Below, in pieces: positions 25,402 to 34,085 of a DNA stretch of 64,000 bases. Each line of letters starts with the position of its first letter. The first letter of the stretch is position 1. The DNA is from Paeniglutamicibacter gangotriensis Lz1y. GTDB taxonomy: Bacteria; Actinomycetota; Actinomycetes; Actinomycetales; Micrococcaceae. A model generated the notes under the pieces. It made no database searches. It had not been told where the DNA came from and saw only the letters and a program-made list of their open reading frames with translations. Position numbers and translations under genes: made by a program. The stretch is taken from positions 248,001 to 312,000 of the forward strand of contig NZ_AOCK01000005.1 of assembly GCF_000348945.1 (NCBI RefSeq), in the 5' to 3' direction.

Positions 25402-26511
25402 ATGCCCGAAACACCCTTACATCAGCTGCTGGGCCGCGAGCTGGCCCAACGGGTCCTGGACCACATAGCCCCCGCACTGCACCACAACGTCAATGTCATG
25501 GACCGCAACGGAATCATCATCGCTTCACGCGACCCGGCAAGGCTAGGGACTCTGCATCGTGCCGCGCTGGCCGTCGCCTCCACCGGCGAACCCGCAGTCA
25601 TCAGCGACGAAGAGGAAAACGGCGGCATGCGCCGTGGCGTCAACTTGCCCCTGGCCAATAACGGAGAGATCCTTGGTGTCATTGGCGTGACCGGGGACCC
25701 GGCGGTGGTCCGCCCGGTGGCCGAAGTACTGGTACTGACCATCGGTCTGCTGATAGCGCGGGAACAGGAACTGGACGCCACAGCCAGACGAGAGGCACGC
25801 GATCTGGATTTACTCTCTCGTCTGGTCAACGGCGCACCTGACCCGACGATCACCCTCCGGCAGCTCAGCGAACAGCACCCCGTGCTCGCAGGGCCCTGGC
25901 GGATCACTGCAGTGCTGGATTCCACGCTTCCCGAGCCTTCCCCGCCACCACTTCCACCATCCCGCTGGCCGCATGAAAGCCGACTCGGATCCGGAGGGCT
26001 CTACCGTTTTGCCTCCTTCCGGGGTGCGTTCTGGATCGTGGCGCGGGCAACCGAGGACCCTGCCCGAATCCGCACACTACTAGGGCCCGACCCCTCGAAA
26101 ATTGTCATCCACGGCGGCCCCTGTGCAAGTGTTGAAATGCTGCATGGCTCTGCGCGCACCCTGGGGGTACTGGTGGCCAACCACGGGCTGCTTCCCAGCG
26201 GCCGCCAGCATTTCGGGCAGGCAGAGCTGTCCGCAGAGCTTGCCGTCGCATGCCTTCCCGCAGATCTCAGGGCCCACCTGGCCGCACGAGTGCGCGGGCT
26301 ATCGGACATCCAGCTCGACACCCTGGCGGCGCTGCTCAACTCCGGCGGATCTCTGGCAAATGCGGGACGCCGACTTCACCTGCACCGCAACACCATCGTG
26401 CAGCGCATTGAGCGGATCGAACGGCTCACCGGCCTCGATCCCCGCGACCCCGCCAACAGGCCGTGCCTGTCGATGGCATTGATCGCAGATCGGCCAAACC
26501 GTGCACAATAA
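25402..26511 (+). CDS. CdaR-family regulator (sugar diacid/glycerate-type)
   Basis: This 369-residue protein has an N-terminal sugar-diacid recognition domain, with HHNVNVMDRNGIIIASRDPARLGTLH near residue 30 and GVNLPLANNGEILGVIGVTGDP near 80. The C-terminal PucR-type helix-turn-helix reads LNSGGSLANAGRRLHLHRNTIVQRIERIERLTGLDP near 315-350. CdaR activates uptake and breakdown of glucarate, galactarate and glycerate in E. coli. It sits directly upstream of a glycerate kinase and a GntP permease, so it most likely controls them in response to glycerate or a related acid. The ATG at 25402 gives the expected N-terminus. Confidence 0.85.
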   Translation: MPETPLHQLLGRELAQRVLDHIAPALHHNVNVMDRNGIIIASRDPARLGTLHRAALAVASTGEPAVISDEEENGGMRRGVNLPLANNGEILGVIGVTGDPAVVRPVAEVLVLTIGLLIAREQELDATARREARDLDLLSRLVNGAPDPTITLRQLSEQHPVLAGPWRITAVLDSTLPEPSPPPLPPSRWPHESRLGSGGLYRFASFRGAFWIVARATEDPARIRTLLGPDPSKIVIHGGPCASVEMLHGSARTLGVLVANHGLLPSGRQHFGQAELSAELAVACLPADLRAHLAARVRGLSDIQLDTLAALLNSGGSLANAGRRLHLHRNTIVQRIERIERLTGLDPRDPANRPCLSMALIADRPNRAQ

Positions 26512-26546
26512 CCACTAAAGCTCCTGCTCCGAGGAGTATTAGTGGT
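26511..26546 (+). terminator. Hairpin between cdaR-like gene and glycerate kinase
   Basis: ACCACTAA (26511-26518) pairs with TTAGTGGT (26539-26546), and CTCC pairs with GGAG inside. It begins at the last base of the regulator stop codon. No T-run follows, so it may attenuate rather than end transcription. Confidence 0.4.
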
Positions 26547-26594
26547 GACTTTGCCCGTATCGAAGTGGCGGCACACACACTAACGTTGAGAGGC

Positions 26595-27800
26595 ATGAGC
26601 TCCACCCCTTCCACAGTCATCGTGGCCTGCCCGGATTCATTCAAGGGTTCCGTCGACGCAGCCGGCGCCGCAGCAGCCATGGCTGCCGGCGCGCGCTCAA
26701 TCTTCGGGCCCGACGCAACCATCATCGAAATTCCCCTGGCAGACGGCGGCGAAGGATCACTCGATGCGCTGCTGGCCAGCTGGGAGCGCTCGGCCCTGAC
26801 GCTCCCCGTGCACGATGCCATCGGCCGGAAGGCCACCGCCCGCTACGGGCTCTCCGCCGACGGACAAACCGGAATGATCGAAGCTGCCGAGGCCAACGGG
26901 CTCCCCCAGGTCAGTGACGTTCCCTTGCAGCCACTGCGCGCCGACAGCCGCGGAGTCGGCGAGATCGCCCGGCACTTGCTGGATGACGGGGTCTGCGAGA
27001 TCATGCTGTGCATTGGCGGATCGGCCAGCACCGACGGTGGTACCGGATTCCTCAGCGCACTGGGCGCCAGGTTCCTTGATTCCGCCGGAAGCCCCGTTCC
27101 CCCGGGCGGGGCAGGACTGTCCCAGATCGCAAAAATCGACCTTGAACAACTGCACCCCGCAGCCACAACCACCAGCTGGCAAATCGCTGTCGACGTCAAC
27201 AACCCCCTGTGCGGACCACAGGGTGCGGCCAACGTATTCGGCCCACAAAAGGGTGCCAACGAGCGGGACATCGCCGTATTGGATGCGGGCCTCGCACATC
27301 TGGCACGGGTCCTTGCCAAGCTGACGGACGGTGACGTCACCGAGCTGCTCGACTCCCCCGGCGCGGGAGCAGCAGGCGGCCTGCCGCTGGCCCTGGTTGC
27401 GTTGCTTGGAGCCCGCACCATGCCCGGATCCCAGATGATCTCCGACGCGTTGGACCTGCCCCGGGCCCTCTCCCTGGCCGACGTGGTGCTGACCGGCGAA
27501 GGCCGGCTCGACATGCAGTCCCTAGGCGGGAAGGTGGTTGACGCCGTGCGTCGGCTCGCCCCGAACACCACCCCCGTGGTGGTTATTGCCGGGGCCGTTG
27601 AACTAGATTCGGCGCGCTGCCGGGCCGAGGGCCTCAGCGCCGCATTTTCCCTCGCCCGCGGGCCGGCCACCCTCGAAGACCTGACCCGGGACGCTGCTGA
27701 GCTCATCGAGGATGCCGCAGCACAGGCGTGCTCCCTCATCGAAACCGCATCAACGACGATTCGCACCTTCGGACTCTCAAGGACAAACGACCCATGTTAG
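26595..27800 (+). CDS. Glycerate kinase (GarK/GlxK family)
   Basis: A 401-residue kinase of the GarK/GlxK family. Diagnostic pieces are VIVACPDSFKGSVDAAGAAAAMAAG at the start, PLADGGEGSLDALL near residue 49, GGSASTDGGTGFLSALGARF near 140, and VLTGEGRLDMQSLGGKVV near 297. It would phosphorylate D-glycerate to 2-phosphoglycerate. GAGAGG precedes the ATG at 26595; the open frame extends further upstream but without support. Its end overlaps the start of the GntP permease gene by seven bases, indicating a tight operon. Confidence 0.88.
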   Translation: MSSTPSTVIVACPDSFKGSVDAAGAAAAMAAGARSIFGPDATIIEIPLADGGEGSLDALLASWERSALTLPVHDAIGRKATARYGLSADGQTGMIEAAEANGLPQVSDVPLQPLRADSRGVGEIARHLLDDGVCEIMLCIGGSASTDGGTGFLSALGARFLDSAGSPVPPGGAGLSQIAKIDLEQLHPAATTTSWQIAVDVNNPLCGPQGAANVFGPQKGANERDIAVLDAGLAHLARVLAKLTDGDVTELLDSPGAGAAGGLPLALVALLGARTMPGSQMISDALDLPRALSLADVVLTGEGRLDMQSLGGKVVDAVRRLAPNTTPVVVIAGAVELDSARCRAEGLSAAFSLARGPATLEDLTRDAAELIEDAAAQACSLIETASTTIRTFGLSRTNDPC

Positions 27801-29149
27801 ACATACTGATTCTGCTCCTGCTTGTGGTGGCCATCGTGGCGGTCACCGCAAAGCTCAAGATCTCCCCCTTCCTCGCGTTGCTGGGTGCCGCCTTCGTCGG
27901 AGCGTTCGCTTTCCGGCTGCCGGCCGAAGAAATCATTCCGACCATCACCACTGCCTTCGGCAACACCATGGGCAGCATCGGACTGGTGATTCTGTTTGGC
28001 ACCATGATCGGTGTCATCCTCGAGCGTTCAGGCGGAGCCATCGCCATGGCCGACGGGCTCATCAAGGTCATTGGTACGCGTTTCCCGACCCTGACCATGA
28101 GCGTGATCGGCTACATCGTTTCGATCCCGGTGTTTTGTGATTCCGGTTTCATCATCCTGAACTCGCTGCGCAAGGCCATGGCCGAGCGGGCCAAGGTATC
28201 CCTTGTCGCCATGTCGATTGCGTTGATGACTGGCCTCTACGCCACGCACACCATGGTTCCCCCGACCCCCGGGCCATTGGCCGCTGCGGCGAACCTGAAC
28301 GTTGTTGATTCCCTCGGTCTGCTGATCGCCTTGGGTCTGGTGGTCGCGGCCGTTTCGGCCGGCGCCGCGCTGCTCTACGCCAATTCCTTCCTCAAGAAGG
28401 ACATTGAGTTACTGCCCCTGGCTGCCGAGGACACCGAGGTCAGTTACGAGGAATTGCGAGCGGAATACGGCAAGCTGCCTTCCGGGTTCATGGCATTCCT
28501 CCCGATCTTGCTGCCCATCGTGCTCATTTGCCTGGCCTCGATCGCCAAGCTGCCCTCGGCGCCCCTCGGCGCGGGTACCGGCTACGAGGTGTCGGTATTC
28601 CTGGGGACCCCCGTTATTGCCTTGGCCCTGGGCCTGATTGCCGCGATCTTCCTGCTTCGCGGCCACGGAAAGCTGTCGAGGTTCAACACACAGATCTCGG
28701 ATTCGATCCTGCTGGCTGCTCCGATCCTGCTGATCACCTGTGCAGGAGCGGCCTTCGGCGGGGTGCTGGGCAAGAGCTCCATCACGGGGTTTCTCTCCGA
28801 AAACCTCGCCACGCTTGGCCTGGGTATCGCCGTACCATTCATTATTTCCGCCGCGCTGAAGACCGCTCAGGGGTCCTCCACCGTGGCCATGGTGACCACC
28901 TCGGCGATGATGCTGCCGCTGCTCGAACCGCTGGGGCTGAACCAGGGCGCCGGCCCGGTGCTGGCCGTCTTGGCAATCGGCGCCGGAGCCATGGTTGTTT
29001 CCCACGCCAATGATTCCTTCTTCTGGGTGGTTTCCCAGTTCAGCCGGATTCCGACGGCCACTGCCTACCGCACGTTGACCCCAGCCACCGCGATCCAGGG
29101 TGTTTCGGGATTCATCGCCGTGTGGGGTTTGAGCCTCGTGCTGATCTGA
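27794..29149 (+). CDS. GntP-family permease (gluconate/glycerate:H+ symporter)
   Basis: This 451-residue membrane protein has about twelve hydrophobic segments. GntP-type signatures include FGNTMGSIGLVILFGTMIGVILE near residue 55, SIPVFCDSGFIILNSL near 112, THTMVPPTPGPLAAA near 155 and SHANDSFFWVVSQF near 400. GntP proteins import gluconate, idonate or glycerate with protons. The coupling with glycerate kinase points to glycerate as substrate. The ATG at 27794 overlaps the kinase stop, and AAGGA lies about eleven bases upstream. Confidence 0.87.
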   Translation: MLDILILLLLVVAIVAVTAKLKISPFLALLGAAFVGAFAFRLPAEEIIPTITTAFGNTMGSIGLVILFGTMIGVILERSGGAIAMADGLIKVIGTRFPTLTMSVIGYIVSIPVFCDSGFIILNSLRKAMAERAKVSLVAMSIALMTGLYATHTMVPPTPGPLAAAANLNVVDSLGLLIALGLVVAAVSAGAALLYANSFLKKDIELLPLAAEDTEVSYEELRAEYGKLPSGFMAFLPILLPIVLICLASIAKLPSAPLGAGTGYEVSVFLGTPVIALALGLIAAIFLLRGHGKLSRFNTQISDSILLAAPILLITCAGAAFGGVLGKSSITGFLSENLATLGLGIAVPFIISAALKTAQGSSTVAMVTTSAMMLPLLEPLGLNQGAGPVLAVLAIGAGAMVVSHANDSFFWVVSQFSRIPTATAYRTLTPATAIQGVSGFIAVWGLSLVLI

Positions 29150-29239
29150 CCCCTGGCACCGGCTCCGCAGCAGCGCATTTCGGCGCAGGCGGCGCCCCCT
29201 GGGGCGGCTTGCCGTGCGGGTCTTTATCCGTCCACGGTG

Positions 29240-29278
29240 CAGAACGGGGGCCGCGCTTGATGCGCGGCCCCCGTTCTG
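29240..29278. terminator. Bidirectional terminator between gntP-like gene and orphan ferredoxin
   Basis: A 17-bp perfect inverted repeat (29240-29256 with 29262-29278) encloses a five-base loop between convergent genes. It is very GC-rich and can act in both directions. Confidence 0.75.
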
Positions 29279-29349
29279 GGTCGTTTCACCGTGGTGCTGC
29301 TGGGTACCGGAGGCACCGCACGAGGTGCGCCACCGGGCCAGCAAGATTT

Positions 29350-29688
29350 CTAGACCGCCGGGGTATCGGGGTAAAGCAGCAGTTCCCCGTCCTTGACCTC
29401 GATCTTGTGGGTGCGTGCAGCCACGGTAGCCGGCAGGCAGAGTGCGGTGCCGGACTTCAGGCAGAACTTGGCCGCGTGCACCGGGCATTCGACCTCGACG
29501 CCTTCGATCCAGCCATCGGCCAACGAGGCGGTCTCATGGGTGCACTCGTCGTTGATGGCGTAGAAGTTTCCATCCTCAGCATGGAAAACTGCGATGTCCT
29601 CCTTGGTGCCGTTCTCCTCGGAGGTGACGACCATGGCCTCGCCTTCCTCGATGCTGTCGACGGAACCGATGTTGATTGCCTCGCTCAT
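29350..29688 (-). CDS. Orphan Rieske-type ferredoxin (paralogue of the dioxygenase ferredoxin)
   Basis: A 112-residue ferredoxin. The ligands Cys49, His51, Cys68 and His71 are spaced exactly as in the protein at 5253-5597, and the two share long identical runs, for example the start MSEAINIG and CTHETASLADGWIEG. No oxygenase, reductase or other partner gene lies near it; the neighbours are a GntP permease and a betaine transporter. It would carry electrons for a Rieske oxygenase encoded elsewhere, possibly the dioxygenase of this window. The ATG at 29688 is preceded by GGAGG. It is most likely a duplicated copy. Confidence 0.85.
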   Translation of the reverse strand: MSEAINIGSVDSIEEGEAMVVTSEENGTKEDIAVFHAEDGNFYAINDECTHETASLADGWIEGVEVECPVHAAKFCLKSGTALCLPATVAARTHKIEVKDGELLLYPDTPAV

Positions 29689-30202
29689 GGGGATGCCTCC
29701 TGGTCTTCCATCGCCGCTGCGCATCGCGCCAAGGTGATGGATAGGTGTAAAAGTGTGTTCCCATCATCCCGCGCTTTGCCCCCACTGCCCAACCGACGAA
29801 CCGCCACGGAGCCAGCCCCCGCATTGCCAGGGGCATCATGGCCGGGGTCCATGACGCCGAACGGACCCGGAAACCTCCACCAATCCATCGGCACGAAACT
29901 TGATCGTCAGTGGTCGTCACGGCGATTATCCACGTCGCAGCGCAATTTTGCGCACCACCAACATCACGATGTAGTAACTCCGGCATTTGCGCATGAACAC
30001 GCGGCCAAATCGCGGCTCAGCGGCCTTCGGAGCTTCAAAAAGGGCCAAAATCCCTGTTTCTGCCGGGAGTCGACTGCTAGCGTGGTGCTCCTAGTCTCAT
30101 CCGTTGCGAGAGGCTCACTTCGCCGACCGCAACGGCCCTGTGATCCAGAATGCACAAATCGTGTCGCCGGATCTTCCGCGCTTCACGTGGATGGAACCTC
30201 GC
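29689..30202. other. Non-coding stretch upstream of the betaine transporter operon
   Basis: About 510 bases separate the divergent ferredoxin and ABC transporter genes. I see no convincing gene, tRNA or strong palindrome. The part near 29930-30060 is less GC-rich than average, as expected for a promoter region. Confidence 0.4.
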
Positions 30203-31519
30203 ATGAACTCAGCATCAGGGACGGCTTCACCGGCCCTACGTGTCGCCAATGCCTATAAGGTGTTCGGACGTAGACCCCAAGAAGCGGTGAAGGCCCTCAA
30301 AGACGGCCAAACGCGTCAAGAAGTGGAGCCTATGGGCACCGCGGCCGTCATTGACGCGTCATTTGATGTCAAGCCGGGTGAAATCTTCGTCGTCATGGGA
30401 CTGTCCGGCTCGGGCAAGTCGACGTTGATCCGGATGCTCAATGGCCTATGGCCCATGACCAGCGGATCGGTCCATATTGGGGACGTGGACATTTCCAAGA
30501 TCTCCGGCAAACGTCTGCGCGAAGTTCGGCAGAAGAGCATCTCGATGGTATTCCAGCACTTCGCCCTGCTGCCGCACCGTACCGTGCTGGAGAACGCCGC
30601 CTATGCCCTGGAGATCCAAGGCGTAGACAAAAAGAAGCGCACCGAACTGGCCACCGCAATGCTTAACACGGTGGGGCTCACCGGTTGGGGAGATAAATAC
30701 CCCGGTCAGCTCTCCGGTGGCATGCAGCAGCGCGTCGGGCTGGCCCGTGCCTTGTGCTCGGAGACCGATATCCTGCTCATGGATGAGGCCTTCTCCGCCC
30801 TTGACCCGCTGATCCGCCGCGATATGCAAGAACAACTCGCTTCCTTGCAGGCGGATCTGGGCAAGACCATCATTTTCATCACCCACGACTTGAACGAGGC
30901 CATGTTCCTTGGCGACCGGATTGCGGTGATGCGCGACGGGGAAATCGTGCAGATCGGCACTCCCGACGAAATCCTCACCTCCCCTGCAGACGAGTACGTG
31001 TCTTCGTTCGTCCGCGATGTTGACCGCACCCGTGTGCTCACCGCAGGCGGTGTCATGCAGAACCCGCGTGCCGTGGTCTCGATCAGCGGCGGAGCACGAG
31101 CTGCCCTGTTGACCATGCGTGAGCAGCAGACCTCCGGCGCGTTTGTCATCGACCGCAACCGCAACTTCCGCGGCATCGTCACCGACCGCGACACCCAGGG
31201 GTTGGCCGACCGCGGCGGATCGGATCTCACCGAGATCCTCACGCGCGCGGACGACGCAATCTCCGCAGACACCGCGCTCAACGACCTCTTTGGCCGCGCT
31301 GTGGAAAGCAGCACCCCCCTGCCTGTCGTCGATGAGCAGGGACGGCTGGTCGGTGCAGTGGCCCGCGCAACATTGCTGGCCGCCTTGGGCAACGTGCCAT
31401 CCAGCACCAGCTCAATGGGGATCCTGACCCCGGGTCAAACCGCAGGAAACGACGATGGCAGCCAGAAACCAGGAATTTTCACCCAGGATCCATCCGGTGA
31501 AGAGGGAGGCACACTCTAA
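30203..31519 (+). CDS. proV: Glycine betaine/proline ABC transporter, ATP-binding protein with CBS domains
   Basis: This 438-residue ATPase has Walker A (GLSGSGKS, near residue 67), the signature LSGGMQQRVGLARAL, Walker B (DILLMDEAFSALDP) and the switch histidine in IFITHDLNEAM. Two CBS units follow, around residues 285-400 (GAFVIDRNRNFRGIVTDRD and PLPVVDEQGRLVGAV). In ProV/OpuAA-type importers the CBS pair senses ionic strength. The start is set at the ATG at 30203, with another ATG twelve bases earlier; the choice is uncertain. The stop overlaps the permease start by one base. The operon serves uptake of compatible solutes under osmotic stress. Confidence 0.9.
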   Translation: MNSASGTASPALRVANAYKVFGRRPQEAVKALKDGQTRQEVEPMGTAAVIDASFDVKPGEIFVVMGLSGSGKSTLIRMLNGLWPMTSGSVHIGDVDISKISGKRLREVRQKSISMVFQHFALLPHRTVLENAAYALEIQGVDKKKRTELATAMLNTVGLTGWGDKYPGQLSGGMQQRVGLARALCSETDILLMDEAFSALDPLIRRDMQEQLASLQADLGKTIIFITHDLNEAMFLGDRIAVMRDGEIVQIGTPDEILTSPADEYVSSFVRDVDRTRVLTAGGVMQNPRAVVSISGGARAALLTMREQQTSGAFVIDRNRNFRGIVTDRDTQGLADRGGSDLTEILTRADDAISADTALNDLFGRAVESSTPLPVVDEQGRLVGAVARATLLAALGNVPSSTSSMGILTPGQTAGNDDGSQKPGIFTQDPSGEEGGTL

Positions 31520-32364
31520 TGGACGAATTGTTCCGGATTCCCGTCGGCAAGTGGGCAGAAACAGGCCTTGACTGGGTCATTGCCAACCTAGGAGCTTTTT
31601 TCGACGGCCTCAAGGCCTTCTTCGCTCAGTTCTACAACGCACTGGACTGGGTCCTGTCGACGCCACCCTTCTGGGCGGTGATCATCGTGCTTGCCGCTCT
31701 GGCGTTCTGGCTCAAGGGCTGGAAACTATCGTTGGGCACCATCCTCGGGTTCTTGCTGATCTATGGCATGAACCAATGGGACAACGCGATGGACTCACTG
31801 GCCTTGGTGCTCGTGGCCAGCCTTGTCGCGGTGGTCATCTCCGTGCCCTTGGGCATTGCTTCTGCGAAGTCCACCACCGTCTCCAACATCGTCAAACCGG
31901 TCATGGACTTTCTGCAGACCATGCCGGCCTTCGTCTACCTGATTCCGGTGCTGCTGTTGCTGGGCATCGGACCTGTTCCGGGCATCGTGGCCACTATCGT
32001 CTTTGCCTTGGCCCCCGGAGCCCGCTTCACGGAACTAGGTATCCGTTCCGTGGACAGCGAAGTCGTCGAGGCCGGCCAGGCCTTTGGCGCCTCGCCCATG
32101 CGCATCCTGCGCCAGATCCAGATCCCGTTGGCGATGCCCACCATCATGGCGGGCATCAACCAGATCATCATGCTCTCCCTGTCCATGGTCGTCATCGCCG
32201 GAATGGTTGGCGCCGGCGGCCTCGGTGGCGCGGTCTACTCGGCATTGACCGGCCTGAACACGCCGCTGGGCGTGGAATCCGGACTCGCAGTTGTCGTCTT
32301 GGCGATCTTCCTGGATCGCATCACAGCGTCGCTGACACATGTCAAGAAGCACGTCTCAGCGTAA
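31519..32364 (+). CDS. proW: Glycine betaine/proline ABC transporter, permease
   Basis: A 281-residue membrane permease with about six or seven segments. The N-terminal amphipathic region (ETGLDWVIANLGAFFDGLKA) and the EAA loop EAGQAFGASPMRILRQIQIPLAMPTI near residue 188 are typical of ProW/OpuAB. It forms the channel with the ATPase encoded upstream, from which it is separated by a TAATG junction. The C-terminal VESGLAVVVLAIFLDRIT also matches. Substrate assignment rests on the binding protein that follows. Confidence 0.9.
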   Translation: MDELFRIPVGKWAETGLDWVIANLGAFFDGLKAFFAQFYNALDWVLSTPPFWAVIIVLAALAFWLKGWKLSLGTILGFLLIYGMNQWDNAMDSLALVLVASLVAVVISVPLGIASAKSTTVSNIVKPVMDFLQTMPAFVYLIPVLLLLGIGPVPGIVATIVFALAPGARFTELGIRSVDSEVVEAGQAFGASPMRILRQIQIPLAMPTIMAGINQIIMLSLSMVVIAGMVGAGGLGGAVYSALTGLNTPLGVESGLAVVVLAIFLDRITASLTHVKKHVSA

Positions 32365-32420
32365 TTAGTCTCCAATTTTCGGCACCTGTCACTTTGGGGG
32401 CCACCAAGAAAGGTAATTTC

Positions 32421-33329
32421 ATGAACAAGAAACTCGCATCATTGTTGGCCGTGGCTGCAGCCTCGGCCCTAGCGCTCACCGCTTGCGGATCGGGCGAAAG
32501 TGAAGGGTCCGACGCAGGCTCCGGCGTAGACAACGGAGATCAGAAGGAATTGACCATTGGCGTGTTCGCCGGTTGGGACGAAGGCATTGCCGTGTCCAAC
32601 CTCTGGGAGCGCATCTTGGACAAGAAGGGCTACGACGTCACGCTGACCAGCGCCGATGCGGCACCAGTCTTCACCGGCGTCAGCACCGGGGACTTCGATA
32701 TGACGATGGACGTCTGGCTGCCCGAAACCCACGCAGAATACATTGAGAATTACGGCGACAAGGTCCAAGAACTGGGCACCTGGTATGAAAATGCCAAGCT
32801 GACCATTGCGGTCAACGAGGACGCGGACATCACCTCGCTGGATGAGCTCGCCGACAAGGCCGACATGTTCGACAACCGCATCGTGGGCATCGATCCCGGC
32901 GCGGGACTGACCAAGGCCACCAAGGAACGAGTCATCCCAGGTTACGGCCTGGAGGAGATGGACTTCGTGACCTCCTCGACCACAGCCATGCTGACCGAGC
33001 TGAAGAAGTCCACCGACGCCGGAGACAACATCTTGGTGACCCTGTGGCGCCCGCACTGGGCCTACGACGCATTCCCGATCAAGGACCTAGAGGATCCCAA
33101 GGACACCTTGGGCACCGCCGAACTGATCAAGACCTACGGCAGCCTCACGTTCAAGGAAGACTTCCCCACCCTCGCGGGTTGGATGGCGGACTTCAAGATG
33201 GACGATGAGACTCTCTTCTCACTGGAAAACGCAATGTTCAACGAGGCCGACACCGAGGACTACGCACCGATCGTGGATGAGTGGATCTCCGAAAACCAGG
33301 AATGGGTCGATTCGCTGACCGCCGAGTAA
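32421..33329 (+). CDS. proX: Glycine betaine-binding lipoprotein
   Basis: A 302-residue OpuAC/ProX-type substrate-binding protein. The signal peptide ends in the lipobox ALTAC, so Cys22 would be lipidated and the protein anchored outside the membrane. Aromatic residues expected for a quaternary-ammonium cage are present in GVFAGWDEG, DVWLPETH and LWRPHWAYD. AAGAAAGG precedes the ATG at 32421. It completes the importer, and a strong terminator follows. The substrate could include proline betaine or choline as well. Confidence 0.9.
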   Translation: MNKKLASLLAVAAASALALTACGSGESEGSDAGSGVDNGDQKELTIGVFAGWDEGIAVSNLWERILDKKGYDVTLTSADAAPVFTGVSTGDFDMTMDVWLPETHAEYIENYGDKVQELGTWYENAKLTIAVNEDADITSLDELADKADMFDNRIVGIDPGAGLTKATKERVIPGYGLEEMDFVTSSTTAMLTELKKSTDAGDNILVTLWRPHWAYDAFPIKDLEDPKDTLGTAELIKTYGSLTFKEDFPTLAGWMADFKMDDETLFSLENAMFNEADTEDYAPIVDEWISENQEWVDSLTAE

Positions 33330-33353
33330 TCCTCGCGCAGCACTCTTCCAACG

Positions 33354-33413
33354 GCCCGGGCCGCTTGGGTACACCAGCAACATCATGGTGAACCCAAGCG
33401 GCCCGGGCTTTTT
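33354..33413 (+). terminator. Intrinsic terminator of the betaine transporter operon
   Basis: A 17-bp stem (33354-33370 with 33392-33408) is extended inward by CACCA/TGGTG and is followed directly by TTTTT. It lies 25 bases after the stop codon and is the clearest factor-independent terminator in the window. Confidence 0.9.
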
Positions 33414-33616
33414 GGCTGCCTGCCGCAGCTGCCCTCGGCACGTGGACGGGCTCCGCAGCGCCGGTGAACGATGGTGGGTACTTCTGCTGCCGGCAGTACC
33501 GGCAGGAGCGCCCGGACAACGTCCGGGTACGAGTGCTGTTGGTCGGCCATAACGGATGGTGAGCCGCCCCTGGGTGCGCCGCATCAGGCGATCATTGCCC
33601 CGCCGTTGCCCGTGGT

Positions 33617-34006
33617 TTAGAGGTTGGCGATGACTGAAAGGACCCGGATCAGAACGAAACCGACCAGCAGGCCCGCGGCCGTCCAGTATAGGAAGCGTAC
33701 CTGCGAGCGAGGCCTTTCCAGTTGCCAGGAACCGGTCTTGTCCTCGCGGTAATACACCAGCGATCCGTCCGCGGGCTCACTGGGCCGTTCGAGCACCAGC
33801 AGCTCGCTACGGACCGTGCCGTCCGCGGTGTGGAAGACCAGGCAGTCTTGCCCCTCGAGCACCGCGATCCGGTACTCCGCGCTCATCCAGCCCGCATCCC
33901 GGCGGCGTTCGGCCAGCGCAAAGGCATAGAAACCACACGCGGCAATCAACGCCACCCACCCAATGAGGTTGAGTGCCGGGCCTAGGCTGATCAACAGGTC
34001 TCGCAC
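33617..34006 (-). CDS. Small membrane protein with two transmembrane segments, unknown function
   Basis: This 129-residue protein has one hydrophobic segment at residues 8-31 (GPALNLIGWVALIAACGFYAFAL) and one at the C-terminus (FLYWTAAGLLVGFVLIRVLSVIANL). Between them is a soluble part rich in charged residues that looks like a small beta domain (YRIAVLEGQDCLVFHTADGT). I do not recognise a named family. It stands alone on the minus strand between the betaine operon terminator and the RclA-like gene. Codon use looks like its neighbours, so it is probably a real gene. Confidence 0.55.
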   Translation of the reverse strand: MRDLLISLGPALNLIGWVALIAACGFYAFALAERRRDAGWMSAEYRIAVLEGQDCLVFHTADGTVRSELLVLERPSEPADGSLVYYREDKTGSWQLERPRSQVRFLYWTAAGLLVGFVLIRVLSVIANL

Positions 34007-34085
34007 CAGATCATCTTATGGTCTGCAACGGCACGGACGTACATCGACGCTTCACTGCGTCACCGAGTTCCCGCCCGGTGCGGAG

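Noticed and set aside
30104-30202. N-terminal extension of the betaine ATPase
   Set aside because: The residues encoded before 30203 do not match the family, and the start there would be a non-ATG codon without a ribosome site.
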